Assembly: GCF_938010505.1 (NCBI RefSeq)
Contig: NZ_CALLVP010000128.1
Coordinates: 1-15,187 of the forward strand
Direction of reading: 5' to 3'
Origin: an uncultured Veillonella sp.
GTDB lineage: Bacteria > Bacillota > Negativicutes > Veillonellales > Veillonellaceae
Length of the DNA stretch: 15,187 bases
Below the pieces are notes generated by a model, which was given only the letters and a program-made list of their open reading frames with translations, had not been told where the DNA came from and ran no database searches. The first letter of the stretch is position 1. Each line of letters opens with the position of its first letter. The position numbers were made by a program, and so were the translations under genes. Of the stretch, positions 7,499 through 15,187 are shown piece after piece.

Positions 7499-10400
7499 TT
7501 ATCGTTTCAAAGCATCTTCAATGCGAAGCAAGCAGTCACCAGATTCGATTCGACTGCCTTCACGTACAAGAATCTCTTCTATAATACCATCGATAGGAGC
7601 TGTAATTGTTGTTTCCATTTTCATCGCTTCTGTAACGATTAATGGTTCGCCTTTAGTTACTGATTGACCATTCTTAACGAGGATCTTAACAACGGAGCCA
7701 GACAATGTAGCACCAATTTCACCAGGGTTAGATTCATCCGCTTTGCGACGAACAACACCAGTTGTTTTAGCATGTTTATCATGAACCTTAATACTACGAG
7801 GTTGACCATTAAACTCGAACAATACGATGCGGTTACCATCTTCATCTGGTTCAGAGAAACCATTCATTTTGATGATCAGTGTTTTACCTTTTTCGATAGT
7901 TACCTGGATTTCTTCGCCCCGTTTCATACCGAAGAAGAATGTTGGGGTATCTAATACAGATACATCGCCAAAGTCTTTAACAAATTTGTTGTAATCTTGA
8001 TAAACCTTAGGATACAAGCAGTATGCACTAATATCTTCATCAGTTGTTTGGGCTCCCATTTCACTTAATTCATGACGAATATGTTCAAAATCTGTTGGAG
8101 GTAACACCGCACCAGGACGAACTGTGATTGGGCGAGCACCTTTCAAGATGATTTTTTGTAACTCTTCAGGGAAACCTTGGTATGGAGTGCCAAGACGACC
8201 TTCAAAGAATTCTACTACGGATTGAGGGAAGTCTAATACATCCCCTTTTTCGTAGATATCCTTTTCAGTCAAATTGTTTTGTACCATGTACAATGTCATA
8301 TCGCCTACAACTTTAGAAGATGGAGTTACTTTAATAATATCACCAAACATCATATTTACTTGGTGGTACATTTTCTTAATGTCAGTCCAACGATCACCAA
8401 GTCCTACCATCTTAGCTTGTTGTTGCAAGTTGGAATATTGACCACCCGGCATTTCATGTTGATATACTTCAGTATTAGGATATGCTTCTGCTTTATCTAC
8501 ACCTTTGTAGTATGGTCGAATGCTACCAAAGTAATGAGACATTTCTTCCATGTAATCGATGTTCATTTCTGGTTGACGTTCATGACCAGACAATGCATAG
8601 TACATGGAGTTCATGCTAGGTTGAGAAGTACCATTAGCAAATGCTGAGTATGCTAAGTCGATTACGTCAACACCAGCGTCTACAGCGCAGCCATATGTAT
8701 AAATAGAGTTGCCAGAGCCTTCATGAGTATGTAAATGAATTGGCACAGTAACAGCATCTTTCAAAGCAGATACCAAATTATAAGAAGCTTGAGGTTTCAA
8801 AAGACCAGCCATATCTTTAATAGCAATGATATTAGCACCAGCTTTTTCAAGCTCTTTCGCCATATTTACATAGTAATCCAAGTTGTATTTTGTTCGTGCA
8901 CCATCAAGGATATCACCAGTGTAGCACAATGCAACTTCGGCTAATTTATTTTGCGCACGCACTTCATCGATAGCAACATGCATATTATCAAGGCTGTTCA
9001 AGCTATCGAATATACGGAATACATCAATACCATTAGCAGCAGCACGTTGAATAAAATGTCGAACTACATTGTCTGGATAAGATGTATAACCTACCGCATT
9101 GGCACCGCGAAGAAGCATTTGAAGCAAAGTATTTGGTACTTCTCGACGGAACATGCGCAAACGTTCCCATGGATCTTCATGTAAGAATCGATAGGATACG
9201 TCAAAAGTAGCACCGCCCCAACACTCTAATGAGAATAAGTTAGGCACACCTTTTGCAGCATGACCTGCTACGCGAGCCATATCAATGGTACGAAGACGTG
9301 TAGCGAACAAGGATTGATGCGCATCACGCCACGTAGTATCAGTAAAGAATACTTGTTTTTGTTCTGATAACCATTTGCTAAATTTATCTGGTCCAAGTTC
9401 ATCAAATTTTTGTTTTGTACCAGAAGCTGGGCTTACATCTAAAGCAGATGGCATTTGAATTGGTTCAAAATCAGGAACCTCTTGAGGCCCAGCACCAGAA
9501 TAACCATTAATGGTAACATCAGCAATATAACGTAACAATCTAGTACCACGGTCACGAACAGGTTTCAATTCAAATAATTCAGGATGTTCTTCGATAAAGT
9601 TTACATTGTAAGATCCACTTTGGAATTGAGGATGTTCCAATACATTAATTAAGAAGTGAATATTAGTTTTTACACCACGAATGCGGAACTCTTTCAAGCA
9701 ACGAAGCATTTTGCGAATTGTTTCTTCGTTGTTAGAACCAAATGCAGTCGCTTTTACAAGTAAGGAATCATAGTAAGGTGTTACAACGGCACCTGTGAAA
9801 GCATTACCGGAATCTAAACGAATCCCAAAACCGCCGGAACTACGATATGCCAAGATTTTACCAGTATCAGGCATGAAGCTATTTTTAGGGTCTTCCGTAG
9901 TAATACGACATTGGATGGCAGTACCTTTACAAGGAACTTGATCTTGTTCAGGAATCCCTACCTCTGGGCTATGTAAATTATAGCCTTCAGCAATTCTGAT
10001 TTGAGCATGAACAATGTCGATATCTGTAATCATTTCCGTTACAGTATGTTCTACTTGAATACGCGGGTTAACTTCAATAAAGTAGAAGCTACCATCAGCT
10101 GTTACCAAGAATTCAACAGTACCAGCATTAAGGTATTCAACATTTTTCATAATTTTAACGGCAGCATCACATACAGCTTTACGTGTTTCCAAGGACAATG
10201 CAAAGGCTGGTGCCATTTCAACAACCTTTTGGTGACGTCGTTGAACAGAGCAGTCACGTTCATGTAAATGAACTACATTACCATGTTCGTCACCTAAGAT
10301 TTGTACTTCAATATGTTTAGGCTCTACAATGAGTTTTTCTACATAAACATCATCATCACCAAATGCTGCTTTGGCCTCAGATTTAGCGCGATCATATGCA

Positions 10401-10945
10401 TCGCGAAGATCCTCTTTACAATGTACTTCACGCATACCACGACCACCGCCGCCATTAACAGCCTTAATCATTAATGGGAAGCCATGAGTATTTGCAAATT
10501 CTTCTAGTTGAGCATAATCTTTTAAAGCCCCATCAGAACCTGGAATCATTGGAATTTTTGCTAATTTAGCTTGTTCCCGAGCATTAACCTTATCACCAAA
10601 CATATTCAAATGCTTGATTTTAGGTCCAATAAAGATAATGCCTTCTTCTTCACAACGACGAGCAAAGCCTTCATTTTCAGATAAGAAACCATAACCTGGA
10701 TGGATGGCATCAATGTCATGTTCTTTTGCAATACGGATGATATCTTCAATATCGAGATATGCATCAACTGGTTTTTTACCTTCTCCTACAAGATAGGCTT
10801 CGTCAGCTTGGTTACGGTGCAAGGATAATGTATCCTCTTTAGAATAAATGGCTACAGTTTTGATGCCCATTTCATTACATGCACGGAACACGCGGATCGC
10901 AATTTCTCCACGGTTGGCAACCAATACGGATTTAATTTTTCTCAT
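7499..10945 (-). CDS. pyc: Pyruvate carboxylase, single-chain (biotin-dependent)
   Basis: Pyruvate carboxylase makes oxaloacetate from pyruvate, bicarbonate and ATP in the cytoplasm, feeding the reductive succinate branch or gluconeogenesis. From the ATG at 10945 it has 1148 residues, a standard length. In order: biotin carboxylase and ATP-grasp domains (about 1-455; glycine-rich ATP loop GGGGRGMR at 165-172, EVNPRIQVEHTVTE at about 291-304), carboxyltransferase TIM barrel (about 530-800; RDAHQSL at 540-546, the to-be-carboxylated Lys710 in IKDMAG, TSQPS at 773-777), the central allosteric/linker domain, and a C-terminal biotinyl domain with EAMKMET, where Lys1109 takes biotin. The open frame extends 8 codons further up, but AGGAGG sits 6 nt before the chosen ATG. 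An odd point is HTHEGSG (739-745) where many relatives have HTHDTSG. A terminator follows at 7397-7426. Confidence 0.96.
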   Translation of the reverse strand: MRKIKSVLVANRGEIAIRVFRACNEMGIKTVAIYSKEDTLSLHRNQADEAYLVGEGKKPVDAYLDIEDIIRIAKEHDIDAIHPGYGFLSENEGFARRCEEEGIIFIGPKIKHLNMFGDKVNAREQAKLAKIPMIPGSDGALKDYAQLEEFANTHGFPLMIKAVNGGGGRGMREVHCKEDLRDAYDRAKSEAKAAFGDDDVYVEKLIVEPKHIEVQILGDEHGNVVHLHERDCSVQRRHQKVVEMAPAFALSLETRKAVCDAAVKIMKNVEYLNAGTVEFLVTADGSFYFIEVNPRIQVEHTVTEMITDIDIVHAQIRIAEGYNLHSPEVGIPEQDQVPCKGTAIQCRITTEDPKNSFMPDTGKILAYRSSGGFGIRLDSGNAFTGAVVTPYYDSLLVKATAFGSNNEETIRKMLRCLKEFRIRGVKTNIHFLINVLEHPQFQSGSYNVNFIEEHPELFELKPVRDRGTRLLRYIADVTINGYSGAGPQEVPDFEPIQMPSALDVSPASGTKQKFDELGPDKFSKWLSEQKQVFFTDTTWRDAHQSLFATRLRTIDMARVAGHAAKGVPNLFSLECWGGATFDVSYRFLHEDPWERLRMFRREVPNTLLQMLLRGANAVGYTSYPDNVVRHFIQRAAANGIDVFRIFDSLNSLDNMHVAIDEVRAQNKLAEVALCYTGDILDGARTKYNLDYYVNMAKELEKAGANIIAIKDMAGLLKPQASYNLVSALKDAVTVPIHLHTHEGSGNSIYTYGCAVDAGVDVIDLAYSAFANGTSQPSMNSMYYALSGHERQPEMNIDYMEEMSHYFGSIRPYYKGVDKAEAYPNTEVYQHEMPGGQYSNLQQQAKMVGLGDRWTDIKKMYHQVNMMFGDIIKVTPSSKVVGDMTLYMVQNNLTEKDIYEKGDVLDFPQSVVEFFEGRLGTPYQGFPEELQKIILKGARPITVRPGAVLPPTDFEHIRHELSEMGAQTTDEDISAYCLYPKVYQDYNKFVKDFGDVSVLDTPTFFFGMKRGEEIQVTIEKGKTLIIKMNGFSEPDEDGNRIVLFEFNGQPRSIKVHDKHAKTTGVVRRKADESNPGEIGATLSGSVVKILVKNGQSVTKGEPLIVTEAMKMETTITAPIDGIIEEILVREGSRIESGDCLLRIEDALKR

Positions 10946-10951
10946 GCATTG

Positions 10952-10957
10952 CCTCCT
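10952..10957 (-). promoter_or_regulatory. Ribosome binding site that decides the pyc start
   Basis: On the minus strand this is a perfect AGGAGG, 6 nt before the ATG at 10945. The longer open frame starting at 10969 would place this site inside the gene and add eight residues with no family counterpart. Confidence 0.85.
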
Positions 10958-11224
10958 ACTAGCTTCCACAAATGTGAACTATCAGCTTTCATTTTTATTA
11001 ATATATGAATATTTCCTATACTTATAGATAAATCAATATTATTGGAAGCCCTATCAAAATTTATGATAAGTTTTATATTCATAATAATATATATTTATTA
11101 TACAATATTTTCGCTATATTAAAAGGATTATACCAATTATGAAAGTATAAAATATATTTTTTACTGTTCATTACAAAAAATCATATGTCTTTTAATAATG
11201 CACATCGAATTAATTCTTTTTATA
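10958..11224. other. AT-rich intergenic region upstream of pyc
   Basis: Nearly 270 bp separate the M18 peptidase stop from the pyc ribosome binding site. The stretch is very AT-rich and must hold the pyc promoter if pyc is transcribed alone. Several TATAAT-like hexamers occur on the minus strand (for example at 11097-11102 and 11127-11132), but none has a good -35 at 16-18 bp, so I do not choose one. A weak AT-only inverted repeat spans about 11081-11101. I see no GC-rich terminator for the peptidase gene, no conserved open frame and no recognisable RNA. Confidence 0.6.
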
Positions 11225-12574
11225 TCATTTACCACCTAAAAAGTGATTCATTAATCGATTTAATTGCTCTTGATCAGCTGCCCCCATCAATTCTCTTGCA
11301 GAATGCATGGCTAAAAGTGGCAAACCTACATCGATAGTACGCATCGGTAACATAGCTGATGAAATCGAACCTACTGTGGATCCACCTGGAGTATCTGAAC
11401 GATTTACATAAATCTGATACTGTGCATCCGCTTCTTCACAAAGACCTTTAACGATAGCAATGGCTTTAGCATCCCCCGCGTAAGATTGGCTACATGCAAT
11501 CTTAAGGGCTAACCCTTTATTAAGTACCGGAATATTTGTAATATCGTTTTTCTCTGGATAATTTGGATGCAACCCATGAGCCACATCGGAGGAAATCATG
11601 AAGCCTTTAGAAATAAAGCTGTCCATTTCTTGATTAGAATATCCTAATGCGTCATAGACGCGTTTAATTAGGTTCGGTAATAACATACCTGCTCCACCTT
11701 GTTTGGTACGACTACCAACCTCTTCATTATCAAAGAGAATAGCACAGCGAACACCATTGGCATTCGTTTTACGTGCCTGAATAATACCAGATAGTACACC
11801 AAAGCAAGATGTTAAATTATCTAATCGAGGTGAGCTAATAAAATCACCTTCCGTACCGAGCACACAACCTAGTTCCGTAGGATATAAAGTCATTTCGTAG
11901 GATAATATTTCAGAAGGATCACAATCTACTTCATCAGCTAAAAACTTCGTCCACTCATCGTATTGAGTATCTGATTCTGGAAATAAACTAGGATTATTTT
12001 TATTATTTAAAGGCTTTGTAATATTATCTTCATTATTTCGTTCCATCATCAATATAGGAAGCATTTCTTTTTGACGATTTAGTTTAACTCCATCATTAAC
12101 AGATCGATTCATATGAATAGCTAAGTTTGGAACAATAGCGATAGGCCGTTTTGTATCGACTAGAACAGAATCTACGTCAAAGGCATTTTTCCCTTTTAAC
12201 ACAACCGTACCTGCTGCACCTAATGGACGGTCAAGCCATGTATTTTCGATAAGACCGCCATACATTTCCACATTTAATTTTGTATATCCTTTCACAGAGG
12301 TTATAGGATTTGGTTTAACACGAATAGCAGGAAAATCTGTATGAGCCGACGCAATACGTAATGTGTGTTCTGGTTTCTTACCTATATGAAAGGCAAATAA
12401 AGTGGTCCCAAACACATTAACTACATAAGAACCAGAGTCTAATTGCCACTCTTCTTCTAAACTAAGCTCTGTAAAACCTAAATCCAAAAGCATTTGTAAA
12501 CTTGTATCTACTGTGTGATACGGGGATGTACAAGCGCCAATATACTTTAATAATTGTTCATTATCAAACTTCAT
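11225..12574 (-). CDS. M18 family metalloaminopeptidase (aspartyl aminopeptidase-like)
   Basis: This 449-residue protein is a family M18 di-zinc aminopeptidase (ApeA/ApeB/aspartyl aminopeptidase group), which trims N-terminal residues, often acidic ones, from peptides in the cytoplasm as large oligomers. Metal ligands expected in the family are visible: His78 in SAHTDFPA (with Asp80), Asp252 in SPRLDNL, Glu284/Glu285 in DNEEVGS, Asp330 in SSDVAHG and His424 near the C terminus. The WLDRPLG segment (113-119) and PGGSTVG (396-402) are further M18 signatures. There is no signal peptide. A strong AGGAGGG lies 4 nt before the ATG. It appears to be a single-gene unit: a terminator lies upstream, and a long AT-rich gap without a clear hairpin follows. 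Substrate preference cannot be read from the sequence. Confidence 0.92.
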   Translation of the reverse strand: MKFDNEQLLKYIGACTSPYHTVDTSLQMLLDLGFTELSLEEEWQLDSGSYVVNVFGTTLFAFHIGKKPEHTLRIASAHTDFPAIRVKPNPITSVKGYTKLNVEMYGGLIENTWLDRPLGAAGTVVLKGKNAFDVDSVLVDTKRPIAIVPNLAIHMNRSVNDGVKLNRQKEMLPILMMERNNEDNITKPLNNKNNPSLFPESDTQYDEWTKFLADEVDCDPSEILSYEMTLYPTELGCVLGTEGDFISSPRLDNLTSCFGVLSGIIQARKTNANGVRCAILFDNEEVGSRTKQGGAGMLLPNLIKRVYDALGYSNQEMDSFISKGFMISSDVAHGLHPNYPEKNDITNIPVLNKGLALKIACSQSYAGDAKAIAIVKGLCEEADAQYQIYVNRSDTPGGSTVGSISSAMLPMRTIDVGLPLLAMHSARELMGAADQEQLNRLMNHFLGGK

Positions 12575-12593
12575 AGGTCCCTCCTATGCACAA

Positions 12594-12623
12594 ATCATAT
12601 AAAATTTGTACATTTAGCTTGAA
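12594..12623 (-). promoter_or_regulatory. Weak candidate promoter for the M18 peptidase
   Basis: On the minus strand TTCAAG (12618-12623) is followed after 18 bp by TATGAT (12594-12599). A start near 12587 would give a very short leader that still contains the AGGAGGG site. The surrounding sequence is AT-rich, so this is a tentative call. Confidence 0.3.
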
Positions 12624-12692
12624 TAATTTATTATTTATATTATTTTACAATATTTACATTAATTATCTATTAACTACTCATATTTTATCACA

Positions 12693-12720
12693 AAAAGCCG
12701 CCCCTATCGGGACGGCTTTT
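12693..12720 (-). terminator. Rho-independent terminator after the DASS transporter
   Basis: A 12-bp, GC-rich stem (12693-12704 with 12709-12720) encloses a 4-nt loop. In the minus-strand RNA the one non-Watson-Crick position is a G-U wobble, whereas in the plus-strand RNA it is a C-A mismatch, so the hairpin is better formed for minus-strand transcripts. A run of T residues follows on that strand. It lies 88 nt past the transporter stop. Confidence 0.88.
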
Positions 12721-12807
12721 GTATACATTATAAATGCATAACACTCTAAATCAAATAAGTTTTAAAGTACATCTATTACAATCATATAAAATTGTCAGTA
12801 TCGGATT

Positions 12808-14208
12808 TTACCACATACCGATCAACTTCATCCATACAGAGCCAAGACCCATAAAGATAATTAAGTTGATTACAGAAGTAAAGAAACCGAGTTTCCACCA
12901 TGTATTTTGAGGAACATAACCAGTGTTAAAGATTACTGGAGATGGACCTGCTGCATAGTGAGTCAAAGACATACACAAGTTAGATGTGAATGCAATCATC
13001 AATAATGTCAACATTGGTGGTGCACCTGCAGAGATAGCTATAGCAGAGAATGCTACGAACATTGCAGAAATATGTGCTGTCAAAGATGCAAATACATAAT
13101 GTGCATACGTGTTAACAAGAACTGCTACAACAAAAGCAATTACCCAAGAACCTTCTGGGATATAGCCACCAACTTGAACTGTAGCCCATTTGATAAAACC
13201 TAATTTAGAAAGGAACCCGGCAAAACCCATCAAAGTCCCCATCCAAACCAATGTATCCCAAGCACCTTTTTCACTCTTAACATCATCCCAAATAAGAACA
13301 CCTGTAGCAAGCAAAATGGAAATACCCAAAAAGGCAACTGTTGTCGCATCAAGTTTTGTGAATTGTGAAGTGGCCCATAATACTAAGGCTAAAATAAATA
13401 CGCCAAGCATAACCCATTCTTGGAAACTCATTTTACCAAGACCTTTTAACTCTTCACGAATCATTTGTTGCGCTTCACGAGCGTCTTTAATTTCAGGTGG
13501 ATATACTTTGTAAATGAAGTACGGCATAATAATCAATGCAATGATACCAGGAACAATTGCTGCCATAGCCCAATCCCCCCAAGTAATGCCAATGCCAAAA
13601 GATTGAAGTGCTAAAGCCGCCACCAAGGTATTCCCAGCCATGGATGTTTGGAACATAGCAGATGTAATTGTATTAACTTGATAAATAGATTGCATCAAAA
13701 AGGAACCAATTTTACGAGGGCCATTTTGTGGTTCAGAACCAAAAGCTTTTGCCAAGCTTGTAGTAATTGGCATGATAACACCACCAACACGAGCTGTGTT
13801 AGAAGGTGTTGCTGGAGCCAAGATTAAATCAGATAAAGCTAATGCATATGCCAAACGCAATGAACTGCTACCAAAAGCAGAAATCAAGTTATAAGCAATA
13901 CGTTTCCCCAAACCTGTTTTAATAAAGCCACGAGAGAATAAAAAAGCGCCTACAATTAGCCAGATAGCAGAGTTAGCAAAACCAGAGATGCCCTCGCTAA
14001 TTTTCAACGTACCCGTTAAAGCAGCCACAGTAATAACAACGATGGATACGCCACCAATCGGTAATGGCTGAGTAATAAAGCCTACGATAGTAGCAACAAA
14101 AATGGCGAATAAATGCCATGATTGAGGAGTTAACCCCTCTGGAGTTGGAATAAACCAAAGGCCTAACCCGAAGGCCGCTGGAATAATCCAGTTTAATAGT
14201 TTTTTCAT
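12808..14208 (-). CDS. DASS-family anion transporter (CitT/TtdT-like di- or tricarboxylate carrier)
   Basis: This is a 466-residue integral inner-membrane protein of the divalent anion:Na+ symporter (DASS, SLC13-like) family, with about 11-12 hydrophobic segments through most of its length and a charged cytosolic loop at about 238-262. In this numbering, ATPSNTARVGG (133-143) is the first Ser-Asn-Thr substrate/ion-binding hairpin. The C-terminal segment LTHYAAGPSPVIF (415-427) closely resembles that of the CitT/TtdT and plastid 2-oxoglutarate/malate translocator branch, whose members exchange citrate, tartrate, malate or 2-oxoglutarate for succinate. I start at the second ATG (14208): AGGAG lies 8 nt before it but only 2 nt before the ATG at 14214. 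A succinate-exporting or malate/citrate-importing exchanger would suit a propionate-forming anaerobe, but the substrate is inferred. It has its own terminator. Confidence 0.9.
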   Translation of the reverse strand: MKKLLNWIIPAAFGLGLWFIPTPEGLTPQSWHLFAIFVATIVGFITQPLPIGGVSIVVITVAALTGTLKISEGISGFANSAIWLIVGAFLFSRGFIKTGLGKRIAYNLISAFGSSSLRLAYALALSDLILAPATPSNTARVGGVIMPITTSLAKAFGSEPQNGPRKIGSFLMQSIYQVNTITSAMFQTSMAGNTLVAALALQSFGIGITWGDWAMAAIVPGIIALIIMPYFIYKVYPPEIKDAREAQQMIREELKGLGKMSFQEWVMLGVFILALVLWATSQFTKLDATTVAFLGISILLATGVLIWDDVKSEKGAWDTLVWMGTLMGFAGFLSKLGFIKWATVQVGGYIPEGSWVIAFVVAVLVNTYAHYVFASLTAHISAMFVAFSAIAISAGAPPMLTLLMIAFTSNLCMSLTHYAAGPSPVIFNTGYVPQNTWWKLGFFTSVINLIIFMGLGSVWMKLIGMW

Positions 14209-14216
14209 ACACATAT

Positions 14217-14221
14217 CTCCT
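14217..14221 (-). promoter_or_regulatory. Ribosome binding site that decides the transporter start
   Basis: On the minus strand this reads AGGAG. It lies 8 nt before the ATG at 14208 but only about 2 nt before the ATG at 14214, which is too close for normal initiation. The protein therefore probably begins MKKLLNW. Confidence 0.65.
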
Positions 14222-14301
14222 ACATAGGAAAAAACTCAAAAAATATATTTATATCTTCTAATCATAAATATAATATATTTCAAGATAAAAAGATGTGAGA
14301 A

Positions 14302-14333
14302 AAAGCTGTGCATCACTAGCTATGCACAGCTTT
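14302..14333 (-). terminator. Rho-independent terminator after the mrp gene
   Basis: A perfect 12-bp stem (14302-14313 with 14322-14333) encloses an 8-nt loop. On the minus strand the stem end GCTTTTTCTC gives a T-tract. It begins 16 nt past the mrp stop, so the ATPase gene and the transporter are probably separate transcripts. Confidence 0.85.
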
Positions 14334-14349
14334 CATTATCATATAAATC

Positions 14350-15183
14350 CTATTCAGGTAGAGATACGTTCTCTAAGTTTGTTTTTTCGATAGACTCAAT
14401 ATCACCTTGGTCGCAAAGGTTTGCAATAGTTGGATCAATTGGTAAACGGTTTAACAATAAGAGACCGTACTTTTGAAGGATTTCTTCAATGTGGCTTTCA
14501 CCAAAGATTTGGTAATCCTTACCGTTATCTGGGCAATGGAAGTAAGAGTAGTTTTCCACTACACCAATAATAGGCACTTGCATTAAATCAGCCATTTTAA
14601 CTGCTTTTTCAACAATCATGGATACCAAGTCTTGAGGAGAAGTAACGATGATAATACCATCCAATTTCAAGGATTGGTATACGGTAATCGCTACGTCACC
14701 TGTTCCTGGTGGCATATCAACAAATAAATAATCAATGTCTTTCCAAATTACATCTGTATAGAATTGTTTTACAACATTACCTAGAATAGGACCACGCCAT
14801 AAAACAGGATCTGTATCGTTTTCCAAAAGGAGGTTAACAGACATAACGTCGATGCCACCTTTAGATTTTACAGGATACATGCCAATTTCATCAGCATATG
14901 CTTTTTCCTTGATGCCGAACATCTTAGGAATAGAAGGACCTGTAATATCCGCATCGAGGATACCTACTTTGTAACCTTTACGCGCCATTGTAATGGCCAT
15001 CAAGCTTGTAACGGAGGATTTACCTACGCCACCTTTACCAGATACTACGCCGATTACATGTTTAACAGAACTAAGCTCGTGTAATGGAGCTGTAAGATCT
15101 TGAGGTTGTTGAGGAGCGCCGCCACCGCAACCAGAAGATTGAGATGGGCATCCGCCACAATCACTGCTGCTACCGCAACCCAT
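14350..15183 (-). CDS. mrp: Mrp/NBP35-family P-loop ATPase, Fe-S cluster carrier
   Basis: This 277-residue cytoplasmic protein belongs to the Mrp/ApbC/NBP35 family of deviant-Walker ATPases (SIMIBI class) that hold and pass on Fe-S clusters. The N-terminal tail is rich in Cys and Gly (Cys3, Cys9, Cys12, Cys19), recalling the NBP35-type N-terminal cluster site rather than the MIP18-like domain of enterobacterial Mrp. The deviant Walker A motif is GKGGVGKS (49-56, with the signature Lys50), switch I includes LDADITGPS (76-84), and Walker B is LFVDMPPGTGD (153-163). The usual CPxC dimer-interface motif reads CPDN (217-220), with only one Cys. The ATG lies 4 nt inside the window edge, so its ribosome binding site is not visible. 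The protein appears complete, and a terminator follows 16 nt after the stop. Confidence 0.92.
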   Translation of the reverse strand: MGCGSSSDCGGCPSQSSGCGGGAPQQPQDLTAPLHELSSVKHVIGVVSGKGGVGKSSVTSLMAITMARKGYKVGILDADITGPSIPKMFGIKEKAYADEIGMYPVKSKGGIDVMSVNLLLENDTDPVLWRGPILGNVVKQFYTDVIWKDIDYLFVDMPPGTGDVAITVYQSLKLDGIIIVTSPQDLVSMIVEKAVKMADLMQVPIIGVVENYSYFHCPDNGKDYQIFGESHIEEILQKYGLLLLNRLPIDPTIANLCDQGDIESIEKTNLENVSLPE

Positions 15184-15187
15184 AGTA

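Noticed and set aside
7657..7863. Minus-strand open frame inside the pyc biotinyl domain region
   Set aside because: It is in another frame of a long, motif-rich gene, has no ribosome binding site context or family motif, and its composition fits a frame shadow.
8279..8647. Plus-strand open frame of 122 codons opposite pyc
   Set aside because: It lies fully antisense to the well-conserved carboxyltransferase coding sequence and its His/Phe/Tyr-rich product looks like a reverse-strand artefact.
11081..11101. AT-only inverted repeat as a terminator for the M18 gene
   Set aside because: The stem has no G-C pairs, lies over 120 nt past the stop and has no clear T-tract, so it would be a very weak hairpin.
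13190..13513. Plus-strand open frame of 107 codons opposite the transporter
   Set aside because: It is antisense to a clear DASS transporter gene and shows no recognisable domain or initiation signal.
13997..14239. Minus-strand open frame overlapping the transporter N terminus
   Set aside because: The same strand carries the transporter reading frame with proper membrane segments; this frame is Arg/Tyr/Cys-rich and lacks any family signal.
1..15187. CRISPR array, tRNA, rRNA, insertion sequence, prophage, toxin-antitoxin or defence genes
   Set aside because: No regularly spaced repeats, cloverleaf-like sequences, transposase or integrase motifs, or terminal inverted repeats were seen on either strand; all long frames are accounted for by housekeeping or LPS genes.

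Overview
The window looks like ordinary, gene-dense chromosome from a diderm Firmicute of the Negativicutes, most likely Veillonella or a close relative. This is inferred from low GC with strong AGGAGG-type ribosome binding sites (Firmicute style), combined with a full LPS inner-core heptose pathway (outer-membrane style). The single-chain pyruvate carboxylase and a CitT-type dicarboxylate carrier also suit a succinate/propionate fermenter. The species call is from recall and could not be checked. Every gene I can support lies on the minus strand, so transcription runs from high to low coordinates.

In transcription order, the right end (15183-12808) holds an Mrp/NBP35 P-loop ATPase for Fe-S cluster handling with its own terminator, then a DASS-family (CitT/TtdT-like) dicarboxylate transporter with a strong terminator. 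The middle (12574-7499) holds an M18 aminopeptidase, an AT-rich gap of about 280 bp, and a full-length pyruvate carboxylase. A perfect 13-bp hairpin ends the pyc transcript and directly abuts a candidate promoter for the next unit.

The left half (7299-1) looks like one long operon: nrdR, an M19 dipeptidase, gmhA, hldE, hldD, gmhB, waaC, a second family-9 (heptosyl)transferase, and the start of a DEDD 3'-5' exonuclease cut by the window edge. Most junctions are stop/start overlaps (TAATG or ATGA) or gaps under 100 bp, and I see no terminator inside it. GmhA, the HldE kinase, GmhB, the HldE adenylyltransferase and HldD convert sedoheptulose 7-phosphate to ADP-L-glycero-D-manno-heptose. The two glycosyltransferases then presumably add heptose to Kdo-lipid A. 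All catalytic steps of the pathway are therefore encoded in about 5.7 kb, led by a ribonucleotide reductase repressor and a cytosolic dipeptidase that have no obvious link to LPS.

I see no CRISPR array, tRNA, rRNA, insertion sequence, prophage or toxin-antitoxin pair, and no clearly new biological system. The points most worth a second look are the composition of the heptose operon, a NrdR-box-like sequence over the nrdR -10, a degenerate CxxC in the Mrp protein, and an unusual active-site-region motif in pyruvate carboxylase. Three start codons (hldE, pyc, transporter) should be moved downstream of the longest open frame.
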